Origin: Thermococcus piezophilus
GTDB lineage: Archaea > Methanobacteriota_B > Thermococci > Thermococcales > Thermococcaceae
Assembly: GCF_001647085.1 (NCBI RefSeq)
Contig: NZ_CP015520.1
Span: forward strand, 1,632,219-1,696,218
DNA: 64,000 nt
Direction of reading: 5' to 3'
This document shows, piece by piece, positions 8,616 through 17,525 of the stretch (position 1 is the first letter of the stretch; each line of letters starts with the position of its first letter). The position numbers and the translations under genes are program-made. The notes under the pieces were generated by a model that was not told where the DNA came from, did not search any database, and saw nothing but the letters and a program-made list of their open reading frames with translations.

Positions 8616-10142
8616 ATGGAAGAAGTGCCGCTGATACAGATGAAGAACATTGTGAAAGTTTACTCTGATGGTACAAAGGCTCTGAAGGGTGTTGACTTTT
8701 CCGTTAAAAAGGGCGAGATTCATGGTCTGTTAGGTGAGAACGGAGCAGGTAAGACCACCCTCATGAAGATTCTCTCCGGCATGATAAAGCCCACTGAGGG
8801 TAAAATTTACATAAACGGTGAGGAAGTTCATTTTAAGAGCCCTGCAGATGCCTTGGAAAAGGGCATTGGTATCGTCCACCAGCACTTCACGCTTGTTGAG
8901 GTGTTTAACGCTCTTGAGAACATAATCCTCGGGATGGAGGGGCACAGTTTATTCTCGAAGATAGATGTGGTAAAAGCCACTGAAAAGCTCCAGAAGCTGA
9001 TGGACGAGCTGAACTTCCAGGTTCCCCTTGATATTCCAGTTGAGAAGCTGCCCGTCGGTGTCCAGCAGAGGATTGAAATCCTCAAGATGCTCTTCAGGGA
9101 TGTCGACATACTTATCCTCGACGAGCCGACGGCTGTTCTAACGCCGATAGAGGTCAAAGAGCTGTTCAGGGTTCTCAACCTGCTGAAGAGCCAGGGTAAG
9201 ACGATAATCTTCATCAGCCACAAGCTTAAGGAGGTCATCGAGATAACTGACCGCGTTACCGTCCTCAGGAAGGGCGAGCTCATAGGAACCATAGACACCA
9301 AGAACGCAACGCCCCAGGTACTCGCCAAGATGATGGTTGGAAGGGAGGTCGTTCTCAGGGTGGAGAAGCCCCCCAAAGAGCCGGGAGCGCCTATTCTTAA
9401 GGTTGAGAACCTCTGGGTTAAGGGCGACAGAGGTGAGGACGCCGTTAAGGGTCTCTCCTTTGAGGTTCACGCCGGCGAAATATTTGGTATAGCCGGCGTT
9501 GAGGGCAACGGTCAGACCGAGCTTATAGATGCTATAACTGGTCTCAGAACGGTTGAGAGAGGAAAGATCATTCTAAACGGTAAGGACATCACAGACAGGC
9601 CACCGAGAGAGCTCTACGACCTCGGGCTGGCCCATATTCCAGAGGACAGAATAAACATGGGTCTCATCGTTGACATGAGCGTCGCCGAGAACTCGATCCT
9701 CGGCCTTCAGTGGAGGGAGAAATTCAAGGGACCGCTCAACTCGATAAGGTGGAACGCCGTCAGGGAGCACGCTAAAAAACTCGTTGAGCAGTTCGATGTA
9801 GTTGTTCCAGGTATAAACGCTCCAGCAAAGAGCCTGAGCGGTGGAAACCAGCAGAAGCTCATCGTTGCCAGAGAGGTAAGCAAGGAGCCTGTCTTGATAG
9901 TCGCATCCCAGCCTACAAGGGGTGTTGACGTTGCCTCCACTGAGTACATTAGGAACTACCTCGTCAAGCTCAGGAACGAGAACAAGGCCGTTCTGCTCGT
10001 TTCCGCCGACCTTGATGAGGTAACCCAGCTGAGCGACAGGATGGCCGTCATGTATGAGGGAGAGTTCATGGGCATCGTGAAGCCCGAGGAGGTCACAGAG
10101 GAAGAGATTGGAATGATGATGGGAGGGATCAGACGTGAATGA
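8616..10142 (+). CDS. Nucleoside-type ABC transporter, double ATP-binding protein
   Basis: This 508-residue protein has two fused ABC ATPase domains. The first has GENGAGKTT near residues 40-48 and DEPTAVL around 171; its signature is degenerate (LPVGVQQRIEIL). The second has GVEGNGQTEL in place of a canonical P-loop and an intact LSGGNQQKL signature near residue 408. This asymmetry is typical of the RbsA/MglA/YufO class, where one site is catalytic. It energises the two permeases that follow, on the cytoplasmic side. The coding region overlaps the next permease by 8 nt. Confidence 0.93.
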   Translation: MEEVPLIQMKNIVKVYSDGTKALKGVDFSVKKGEIHGLLGENGAGKTTLMKILSGMIKPTEGKIYINGEEVHFKSPADALEKGIGIVHQHFTLVEVFNALENIILGMEGHSLFSKIDVVKATEKLQKLMDELNFQVPLDIPVEKLPVGVQQRIEILKMLFRDVDILILDEPTAVLTPIEVKELFRVLNLLKSQGKTIIFISHKLKEVIEITDRVTVLRKGELIGTIDTKNATPQVLAKMMVGREVVLRVEKPPKEPGAPILKVENLWVKGDRGEDAVKGLSFEVHAGEIFGIAGVEGNGQTELIDAITGLRTVERGKIILNGKDITDRPPRELYDLGLAHIPEDRINMGLIVDMSVAENSILGLQWREKFKGPLNSIRWNAVREHAKKLVEQFDVVVPGINAPAKSLSGGNQQKLIVAREVSKEPVLIVASQPTRGVDVASTEYIRNYLVKLRNENKAVLLVSADLDEVTQLSDRMAVMYEGEFMGIVKPEEVTEEEIGMMMGGIRRE

Positions 10143-11169
10143 AAAAGTGAAGGGCTTCCTCAAACCGCTCGCGGAGAGCCTGCTGGCGGTGTTCATTGGA
10201 TTCTTCTTAGGTGCAATAATCCTCCTAGCGTTCGGTTACAGCCCCTTTGAGGCCTATTATTGGCTCCTAAGGGGTTCTCTCGGTTCCGCATCAGGAGTAG
10301 CTTCCACACTTAGCTATGCCACTCCTATCATGCTTACCGCCCTGACATTCGCAATAAGCGCTAGGACAGGAATCTTTAACATCGGTGCTGAGGGTTCTGT
10401 TTACTTCGGAGCAATAGCTGCGATAATATTCACCAACGTCTACGGCAACGTCCTCTTTGGGCTCCTCATGGGCATGCTGGTTGGGGCGATGTGGGGCCTT
10501 CCAGCAGCTTTCCTCAAGGTCTTCCGCGGTGTTCACGAAGTTATCTCAACTATCATGCTCAACTGGATAGCCTGGTATGCCGTCCTCTACCTCGTCACTG
10601 GCCCATATGCCAATCCCAGCGACCCTAACAAGACCATTCTCGTCCCGGAAAGCGCAAGACTTCCGCTCCTCGGCGGCTCAAATCTGTCAGTGGGGTTTAT
10701 ACTTGCCATCGTAGCTTCCATCATCGTTTACTACATCCTCTGGCACACTGAGCTGGGCTTCGGCATGAGGGCCAGCGGCATGAATCCGAAGGGTGCAGAG
10801 TACGGGGGAATCGATCCAAAGAAAGCGATAATATGGTCATTTGTCATAGGCGGATTTGCTAGTGGTCTTGCTGGCGCCGTTGAGGTCATGGGAAGACCTC
10901 CAACTTATGCCATAAGCCAGGGAATGGCCAACATCAACGGCTATGGTTTCGACGGAATAGGTGTTGCCCTCGTCGGAAGAAATCACCCACTAGGCATAAT
11001 CCTCGCGGCAATGTTCTTTGGCATGCTCCGTGCCGGAACAACAATGATGCAGATTGGAGCAGGGGTTCCGCTTGAGATTATCTACGTCATTCAGGGTATA
11101 ATCGTCGTTGCCGTCGCGATTCCTGGTCTGATTGACATATTCAGGAACTTGAGGAGGGTGAGGGCATGA
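10135..11169 (+). CDS. Nucleoside-type ABC transporter permease 1
   Basis: This 344-residue integral membrane protein has about nine hydrophobic segments and the BPD_transp_2 layout. Typical elements are TFAISARTGIFNIGAEGSVY near residue 72 and LWHTELGFGMRASGMNPKGAEYGGI (shortened: GFGMRASGMNP) near 215, the loop that contacts the ATPase. It starts with GTG at 10135, with GGGAGGG 7 nt upstream, and overlaps the ATPase gene by 8 nt. It forms the translocation channel with permease 2. Confidence 0.92.
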   Translation: MNEKVKGFLKPLAESLLAVFIGFFLGAIILLAFGYSPFEAYYWLLRGSLGSASGVASTLSYATPIMLTALTFAISARTGIFNIGAEGSVYFGAIAAIIFTNVYGNVLFGLLMGMLVGAMWGLPAAFLKVFRGVHEVISTIMLNWIAWYAVLYLVTGPYANPSDPNKTILVPESARLPLLGGSNLSVGFILAIVASIIVYYILWHTELGFGMRASGMNPKGAEYGGIDPKKAIIWSFVIGGFASGLAGAVEVMGRPPTYAISQGMANINGYGFDGIGVALVGRNHPLGIILAAMFFGMLRAGTTMMQIGAGVPLEIIYVIQGIIVVAVAIPGLIDIFRNLRRVRA

Positions 11170-12062
11170 GCCTCGGATCATCAATCGTCCCAATCCTAGT
11201 GACCTCCCTGATGGCCATGGTGCCCATAGTCCTTACGAGCGTTGGTGCGGTTGTCAGCGAGCGCGCTGGAATAGTCAACATCGGCTACGAGGGAATCATA
11301 ATGATAAGTGCCTTCTTCGGCGCTATTTTGGCAGAAGTCAGTGGAAGCTGGTTCATCGGCCTTCTTGGAGGAGCCTTCGTCGGCGCCCTTCTCGGAATGC
11401 TCCACGGCTTCATCACGGTCTACCTCAAGGGAGACCACATCATCCCGGGTATTGGTATAAACCTCCTCGCCATGGGTCTCGTCCCCTTCGGTATCGTGGC
11501 ATACTGGGGAACGGCAGGTCAGCACCAGGTTCCAGACACCGTCAGGGTTCCCAACTGGAACACCACCTACGGGAACATCAGTCCCATGATACTAGTGACC
11601 CTTGTCATAACTTTCGTCACCTACTGGGTGCTCTTCAAAACGCCGCTTGGGCTAAGGATAAGGGCCATGGGTGAGAACCCAGAGGCGGCAGATGCCATAG
11701 GCCTGAACGTTGAGAAGTACCGCTTCTGGGCGGCAGTGTACGGTGCCGCACTGGCGGGTCTCGCTGGAGCATACATCAGTATAGACTGGGTCGGAGCGGT
11801 CACCAAGAACGTTGCAGCTGGAAGGGGTTTCATAGCGCTCGCCAACATGGTGTTCAGCGGCTGGAACCCGCTAATGGCTCTGGTCGGAGGATTCCTCTTC
11901 GGATTCTTTGACACGCTGGCAATATGGGTCCAGTCCAGCCAGGTCGTTCCGTGGCAGTTCGTCCAGATGCTGCCCTACGTGATGACCATCATCATTGTGG
12001 CTGGAATAATAGGAAAGGTCCGCCCGCCCAAGTGGGACGGCAGGCCCTACAAGAGGGAGTGA
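11166..12062 (+). CDS. Nucleoside-type ABC transporter permease 2
   Basis: This 298-residue paralogue of permease 1 has about eight membrane segments, SERAGIVNIGYEGIIM near residue 30 and LGLRIRAMGENPEAADAIGL around 160 as the ATPase-coupling loop. The ATG overlaps the previous stop as ATGA, indicating translational coupling, and a GAGGGTGAGG ribosome binding site precedes it. It is the last gene of the operon. T-rich sequence at 12064-12086 probably ends transcription and separates it from the convergent zinc-type binding protein. Confidence 0.92.
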   Translation: MSLGSSIVPILVTSLMAMVPIVLTSVGAVVSERAGIVNIGYEGIIMISAFFGAILAEVSGSWFIGLLGGAFVGALLGMLHGFITVYLKGDHIIPGIGINLLAMGLVPFGIVAYWGTAGQHQVPDTVRVPNWNTTYGNISPMILVTLVITFVTYWVLFKTPLGLRIRAMGENPEAADAIGLNVEKYRFWAAVYGAALAGLAGAYISIDWVGAVTKNVAAGRGFIALANMVFSGWNPLMALVGGFLFGFFDTLAIWVQSSQVVPWQFVQMLPYVMTIIIVAGIIGKVRPPKWDGRPYKRE

Positions 12063-12110
12063 TCCTCTTCTCATTTTCTCTTTCCCGACAAATTGGGAGA
12101 AAGGAAAGGC

Positions 12111-13094
12111 TCACTTCTTGAGTATTACTCCAAGAGCGGTTCCTAAGACAAGACCAACAATGATGGAAACGACGACATACCGTGTGACGTCTGTCCTAGC
12201 CTCGGCTAGTTTTTCAGGGGGCTTTTCTTCGAGCGCCTTGATCACCGCGGCACTGTTCTCTATAAGCACCTCTGTATAGGGTCTGTCCTTCCAGAAGACC
12301 GTTATCTCGGCTGGGGACTTCCTGCTCTTTACAGCTAACTCCTTGGCTGCGTCCGTTAACTGCTCCGGGCTCTCGTGGCCGTAGACGATTAGATCTGCCT
12401 CGGCGGCCTTCTCAACTAGCTCATCGACACCCAAGGCTGGAACTTCTTCCTCAGGCTTTATCGAGGCTACCGCCGTTATTCCAAGCCACTCTAAGGCGTA
12501 CTGGTTGGAGGGCATCTGGATGATTGCGGTAAGGTTTTCCGTCAAAATGGCCCTGTAGGATTCTACGATGGTTATGACTCTCTCATTGAAGCATTCAAAG
12601 CCCTTCCTGTAAAGCTCGGCGTTGTGGGGGTCGGCTTTTTCCAGGGCTTTTTCTGTCGCCTGGGCAATCGCTAGGGCATTGTAGGGATCAAGCCATATCC
12701 CGTGGGGATTGTCCTTCTCGTTGTACCAGTGCTCTTTTAGATAGCGAAAGCCATTGGCCTTGTAATCGTCTATGAAGAGGGCCTCGCCGGTTATTGTCCC
12801 TTCAGCCTTCAGCTCGGCGATTTTCTTTTCCACGGGTAAATGGCCCCCGGTAGTCACTATGATATCTGCCTGGCGCAGGAGCTCGATTTGGCTTGCTGTC
12901 AGCTGATACTCGTGCGGATCTGCGCCAAGAGGGATTATGTAAACAACCTCCACGGAATCCCCGAAGGCATCTTGAACTATCGCTGCCAAAGGTGCTATAC
13001 TCGTCACCACGAGGGGCTTTTCTCCAGCCCCACTGGTGAGTGGAATGAATGATCCGATTAAAAGCAACGCTATGAGTAGAGTTCCCGCCCTCAT
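12111..13094 (-). CDS. Metal-ion (zinc/manganese-type) ABC transporter substrate-binding protein, orphan
   Basis: This 327-residue protein has an N-terminal signal peptide (TLLIALLLIGSFIPLTSGA) and the cluster A-I binding-protein fold. Metal-ligand candidates are the His in GADPHEYQLT, the His in TTGGHLPVE, the HGIWLDPYN segment and the GHESP segment. There is no His-rich loop. A C-terminal membrane segment (VVVSIIVGLVLGTALGVIL) ends in KK, so the protein is anchored at its C-terminus rather than lipidated. No permease or ATPase gene lies nearby, so it must use a transporter encoded elsewhere or serve another role. Family is firm; the metal is not known. Confidence 0.85.
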   Translation of the reverse strand: MRAGTLLIALLLIGSFIPLTSGAGEKPLVVTSIAPLAAIVQDAFGDSVEVVYIIPLGADPHEYQLTASQIELLRQADIIVTTGGHLPVEKKIAELKAEGTITGEALFIDDYKANGFRYLKEHWYNEKDNPHGIWLDPYNALAIAQATEKALEKADPHNAELYRKGFECFNERVITIVESYRAILTENLTAIIQMPSNQYALEWLGITAVASIKPEEEVPALGVDELVEKAAEADLIVYGHESPEQLTDAAKELAVKSRKSPAEITVFWKDRPYTEVLIENSAAVIKALEEKPPEKLAEARTDVTRYVVVSIIVGLVLGTALGVILKK

Positions 13095-13185
13095 TTTCGG
13101 CCACCCTAACAGAATTCAACGCTTAACTTTAAATGTTGTCGGAAAGTTTTATAAGTTTTCGCCCTCAATACCACTTGGTGTCGTC

Positions 13186-14914
13186 ATGAAGAGATTGGCG
13201 GCGTTAATAATCATGCTGTTGTTCCTGAGTAGTGCTGTCTCAGTAAGCGCTTACGATGTCAGCTCCAAGGTTTCGGTAACCATAAGCCCCAACTCGGAGC
13301 TTCTTTCAGCTATTATCTGGCTTTTGGAAGAAACGATACCTTCGTCATAGATAGAGAGGACTACCTCAGTGATGTTGATTCTTACTTTGGCCCATATAGA
13401 AATCATCCTGTCGTCAAGATGCTCAGGGAGTATTTGGAGAATGCTACGACAATCCCAGACAGGGACATAAGGCTCTACTACCTTGAGGCATATCTTTTGA
13501 TGTGCACGGGGCCGCCAGAGCTGAAACCTCTGGTTCTTGTGGATGATGAGTGGTTTACAAAACCAGTCAGAAGTATTGTCAGGAAGACCTTAATACCTAC
13601 ATCACTGCTCTAGAACTTTTACCTCCCGATGAGTTTATGGGGCAATACGTTAGCATTTCAAACGTGCGCTTTGAGTTTCTGCATCCATACCTCGTTGCCG
13701 TCCATGGCCACAGCTTCAACCCGATAATCAACGGCACACAGATATACGGCGCTGGCGGAATGATTCCCCTAGTGAGGCGCGACCCACAGAGGACTGAGTG
13801 GACATACAAGACAGCCCGCGACACAATGTTTGGTCTGCCGCTCAACAGGGACTACATTAAGAACAAGAGACTGGACGAGCTTATCTATCTCGGCTTCGTA
13901 TACCACGAGCTTGGCCATGACATCACGACCGAGGAACTGAACTGGAACTACGGCCTCACCTACGACCTCAGATACCTCGAGGATACGATAGAGGGGGATA
14001 TGCCTTACCTTGCGACATATGACATCCACTTCTGGTGGGACACGATGATGGTGTACGAGGGCTTCGCCGATGGGTGGATGGACTTTTCACTGAAGCGTGT
14101 TGATCCCGCCTACGTGGAGCTGGCAATGTGGATGCAGAGGGCATGGGGAGAGTTCTGGATAGAAGACATGGTTGAAATCTACGAGAAGTACACTCTGATA
14201 AGCGTTCAGGAAGGGAGGTCGCTGGGTGACTACATTGTTGACATGATGAACGAGCTGAAGGACAGGGTTTCGCCCGGAAAAGCGGGAGAGTTATACCAAA
14301 AGCGCGTTCCAGTGACACCCTTCAGGGCCCTTGCCAGGGGAGCCGTTGCCAGAAAGGTTATCGTAGTTTACGGCATCCAGAATCCAGACCCGAGTGGAAC
14401 CGAATATGACAGGGAGACGGCTGAGATTGTTGCGAATTACCTTAAGACCTTCTACTCCCAGTGGCCAGACGGCGTCGAGGTAGTCATTAAGGCCGACGTT
14501 AACGTTACCGACGAAGAACTGAAGGAGAACCTTATCCTTATTGGCGGCCCTCTTGCCAACAAGATTGTCGCCGAACTCCAGGACAACTTCCCGTTGCGCT
14601 TTGTGAAATACGGAGACGAGTGGGTTTTGGAACGGTCGGAGCACTGGAACTGGGAGATTGCCTCCTTCATACTCCAAGAGAATGATGCCTATCCAGTCCT
14701 TGAGGGCTGGAATGCCAACTACCTCAACGCATCGGTGATAATGGCCATCAGGAACCCGCTCAACCCTGAGAACTACATTATATGGATAGCTGGAGCAGAT
14801 CGCTACGGCACGAGACTTTACAAAAATCCAACCTACTACCTCAGCAGCTATGAACTCTTCAATGGAAAAGAGATAGAGATGGGATTCTACGTTCAGCCGC
14901 TCGCGTCTTCCTGA
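13186..14914 (+). pseudogene. DUF4932-type secreted HExxH protein gene with two frameshifts
   Basis: A signal peptide begins at ATG 13186 behind a TATA-like TTTATAAG at 13147. Coherent protein sequence needs two frame changes, each explained by one missing base: near 13322 (IIW to AFGRNDTFVIDRED) and near 13575 (KPVRS to YCQEDLNTYITALELL). The remaining 440 residues are intact. They contain YHELGHD, a zinc-metalloprotease-like HExxH, followed by VYEGFADGW. The C-terminal third has an ILIGGPLANKIV element seen in archaeal surface proteins. The last 22 nt overlap the convergent gene. Unless these are sequencing errors, the gene is broken upstream of the catalytic region. Confidence 0.65.
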
Positions 14915-15228
14915 ATGGGGATGGTCTCTTCTGCTTTCTGCCTTTCCTTTCCGTTTCCGTTGCTTTTTATGTGCGGCTTGCCGATGGCTATGGTAAATCC
15001 CCTGAAGCTGTCATCCTTCCTGTTGAACTCCATGGCTAATGGGAGGCCATGGTCGTCGTTGAAGACTATTCTCACTATCCTCGCCCGCGAGTGATCGTTC
15101 AGGTAGTCCTCTTTCAGCCGCTCGTAGTTGTCTATGGCCTCGTTGATGCTCTCACTGTGCATGTCGTAGATTTCCTTGGCATAGACGCTGTGGCTCTTGA
15201 TTTCCTCGACAGTCCTCTTCCGATCCAA
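14893..15228 (-). CDS. Hypothetical protein, 111 residues
   Basis: I do not recognise this family. It is a soluble, charged protein with a helical N-terminal half (EEIKSHSVYAKEIYDMHSES) and a beta-rich second half (RARIVRIVFNDDHGLPLAMEF). The start is a TTG at 15228, with GGTGTGGT 4 nt upstream. No ATG is available without losing about 20 residues. It follows the phosphoribosyltransferase gene by 12 nt, so it is probably the second gene of that operon. Its C-terminus overlaps the convergent DUF4932 gene. Confidence 0.6.
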   Translation of the reverse strand: MDRKRTVEEIKSHSVYAKEIYDMHSESINEAIDNYERLKEDYLNDHSRARIVRIVFNDDHGLPLAMEFNRKDDSFRGFTIAIGKPHIKSNGNGKERQKAEETIPIQEDASG

Positions 15229-15240
15229 GCTACCACACCC

Positions 15241-15888
15241 TCAGGCTTTGCGCCAGGCTCCGTCGCGGAACTTAAAAACCTTCCTGCGCTCGGCCATTCT
15301 GAGGGCTTCCTCAAGTCTGCCTTTTGGAACCTCAATGCCGTGGAGCTCCTTGAAGAGCTCGACGATTTCATCGGTGGTTAGGGCTTCCTTCTCCTCGAAG
15401 ATGTTGTTGACGAGATTTATCATGTCCTCCACGAAGTTCCAGGGGAAGACTATCCAGGCCCAGTCAATCTCCTCGCCGTAGTAGTCTGGGTTGAAGCGGG
15501 AGCCTCTTATTGTAAGCAGTGTTGCCGCCCTAACCTCCGCCGGATTCTGGCTCTCCACGTAATTCTTTGCCAGGGTTAAGCTCTCTCCAGTGTCACTGAT
15601 GTCGTCCACGATAAGAACATTCTTTCCGCTCATGTCGTAGTTGCTGCCGTACTTGAGTCTTGCCTTTCCGTCCGGAGTGGCTGTAACGCCCCAGTGCTCC
15701 ACCTTGAGGCTGACGAGGTCCTTAACACCGAGGTAGTCGCAGTAAAGCCTTGCTGTAATCCAGCCGCCTCTGGCAAGACCGACTATAACGTCCGGTCTCC
15801 AGCCGTCTTCAAGAACCTTCCATGCGCACTCCTTTGCCCACTTCTCTATATCGTCCCAAGAAGCAAGATAAGCCGGAAACTTCTTCAT
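15241..15888 (-). CDS. Phosphoribosyltransferase (purine salvage type)
   Basis: This 215-residue protein has a type I PRTase core. The PRPP-binding loop VLIVDDISDTGES lies at about residues 91-103, preceded by VIVGLARGGW near 35, which forms the pyrophosphate loop. A C-terminal extension of about 60 residues (from LTTDEIVELFKELHGIEVPKGRL) looks like a small helical or winged-helix add-on. Archaeal members act on xanthine, guanine or hypoxanthine; the base is not readable from sequence. TTATATTT upstream near 15920 is a likely promoter. The 111-residue gene follows directly. Confidence 0.85.
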   Translation of the reverse strand: MKKFPAYLASWDDIEKWAKECAWKVLEDGWRPDVIVGLARGGWITARLYCDYLGVKDLVSLKVEHWGVTATPDGKARLKYGSNYDMSGKNVLIVDDISDTGESLTLAKNYVESQNPAEVRAATLLTIRGSRFNPDYYGEEIDWAWIVFPWNFVEDMINLVNNIFEEKEALTTDEIVELFKELHGIEVPKGRLEEALRMAERRKVFKFRDGAWRKA

Positions 15889-15978
15889 TGGATTTCCCTT
15901 AACGGAGCAAAGGAAAGGTTATATTTAAGCCTTACGCTCTGCCGTTTGACGGAAAAGTGGCAAAAGAATTGAGGAAAA

Positions 15979-17409
15979 TCAAACGTTAATCCTCTTCCAA
16001 ACCGTCCCCTGGGGGGTGTCCTCGAGCTGTATGCCCAGCGCTTTAAGCTCGTCTCTGATTTTATCGGCTAAAGTAAAGTTGCGCTGTTTTCTAAGTTCGG
16101 CCCTGACTTCTATGAGGAGTTCTATCAGCGTCTCCTCGCTCCCTGCCTTCTCCTCCTTGAAGTAGTCCTCAAAAATGCCGAATATCTCGCTTACCATCCT
16201 GAAGAACTCCATGGCCTTCCTGAGGACGCTCTCCTTCGTATTCTCCACTTTGGTGAGGTACCTGTTCACGGCATTTGAAACTTCAAAGATTGGTTTCATG
16301 GCTTCGGCTGTGTTAAAGTCGTCGTCCATCGCATTGTAGAACTTCTTCCTCGCTTCCCTGATGGTCTCGTAGAGCTCGAACTCTTCACTGCCCCACCTGA
16401 AGGAAATCTCCGCCCTCTCTAGGGCAATCCTAATGTTCTCCAGCGTGTTGTAGAGCCTCTCAAGGTTGTTCTTGGCGTGCTGGATGCCTTCCTCTGTGTA
16501 ATCCAGTGGTGAGCGATAGTGCTTTTGGAGGACGAAGAAGCGGATGACCTCGGGCGAGTACTTCTCGAGGAGCTCCCTAATCGTTACAAAGTTGCCGAGG
16601 CTCTTGCTCATCTTTTCGCCGCTGACCATAACGAAGCCCGTGTGCAGCCAGTACTTGACCCACTCATGACCCGTGCAGGCCTCGCTCTGAGCGATTTCAT
16701 TTTCGTGGTGCGGGAAGATGAGGTCGTTTCCGCCTCCGTGGATGTCGAAGCTCTCACCGAGGTACTTCGTGCTCATCGTGGAGCACTCGATGTGCCAGCC
16801 TGGCCTCCCCTCGTCCCATGGGCTGTCCCACTTAGGCTCTCCGGGCTTGGCCTTCTTCCAGAGGGCGAAGTCCTCGGGGTTCTTCTTGCCTTCGCCGGGC
16901 TCGACCCTCGCTCCCTTAACCAGCTCTTCAAGCTTTATTCCGCTCAGCTTACCATAGCCCTTAAACTTCCTGACCTCGAAGTAGACTCCATCGCTCCCCT
17001 CGTAGGCGTATCCCTTTTCCTGGAGCTTCTTCACGAAGTCTATAATGTCCTGAATGTGCTCCGTAACGCGCGGATAGATGTCGGCCGGCTTAACATTTAG
17101 AGCTTTCATGTCCTCTAGGAAGTAGCGAAGGAACTTCTCAGCGAGCTCCTTAGGGTCTTCGCCGGTCTCGTTGGCGCGCCTGATAATCTTGTCGTCTATG
17201 TCGGTGAAGTTCATGACCATGAGAACAGTATAACCTCTGTGCTCGAGGTAGCGCCTGATGACGTCGAAGGCTATGTAGGTTCTGGCGTGACCGAGGTGGG
17301 TGTAATCGTAAACCGTTGGACCGCAGACGTACATTCTGACCTCCCCTTCTCTCAGGGGCCTGAACTCCTCCTTCTGCTTCGTCAGGGTGTTGTACACTCT
17401 AATGGCCAT
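15979..17409 (-). CDS. cysS: Cysteinyl-tRNA synthetase
   Basis: This 476-residue class I aminoacyl-tRNA synthetase has Cys29 (CGPTVYDYTHLGHART at 29-44), with the HIGH-type HLGH at 38-41. Further zinc ligands are the Cys in IECSTM and the HHENEIAQSEACTG segment, and KMSKS is near residue 270. The start is the ATG at 17409, preceded by GGTGGTGAG; the GTG codons upstream are part of that ribosome binding site. It charges tRNA-Cys with cysteine. Length is normal and no lesions were seen. Confidence 0.97.
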   Translation of the reverse strand: MAIRVYNTLTKQKEEFRPLREGEVRMYVCGPTVYDYTHLGHARTYIAFDVIRRYLEHRGYTVLMVMNFTDIDDKIIRRANETGEDPKELAEKFLRYFLEDMKALNVKPADIYPRVTEHIQDIIDFVKKLQEKGYAYEGSDGVYFEVRKFKGYGKLSGIKLEELVKGARVEPGEGKKNPEDFALWKKAKPGEPKWDSPWDEGRPGWHIECSTMSTKYLGESFDIHGGGNDLIFPHHENEIAQSEACTGHEWVKYWLHTGFVMVSGEKMSKSLGNFVTIRELLEKYSPEVIRFFVLQKHYRSPLDYTEEGIQHAKNNLERLYNTLENIRIALERAEISFRWGSEEFELYETIREARKKFYNAMDDDFNTAEAMKPIFEVSNAVNRYLTKVENTKESVLRKAMEFFRMVSEIFGIFEDYFKEEKAGSEETLIELLIEVRAELRKQRNFTLADKIRDELKALGIQLEDTPQGTVWKRINV

Positions 17410-17525
17410 CTTTCTCACCACCGGGTGAACTTTGCCGAGGCGTTTTATTAGGTTATCGCCCGGTGGGAAAGCTTAAAAACCAACTCCCTTAATCGGGGTA
17501 GGAGCACGAAAAGGAGGTAATGCTC

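Noticed and set aside
16519-17100. 193-codon open frame on the plus strand
   Set aside because: It is antisense to cysS, which is unambiguous; no motif or start signal was seen.
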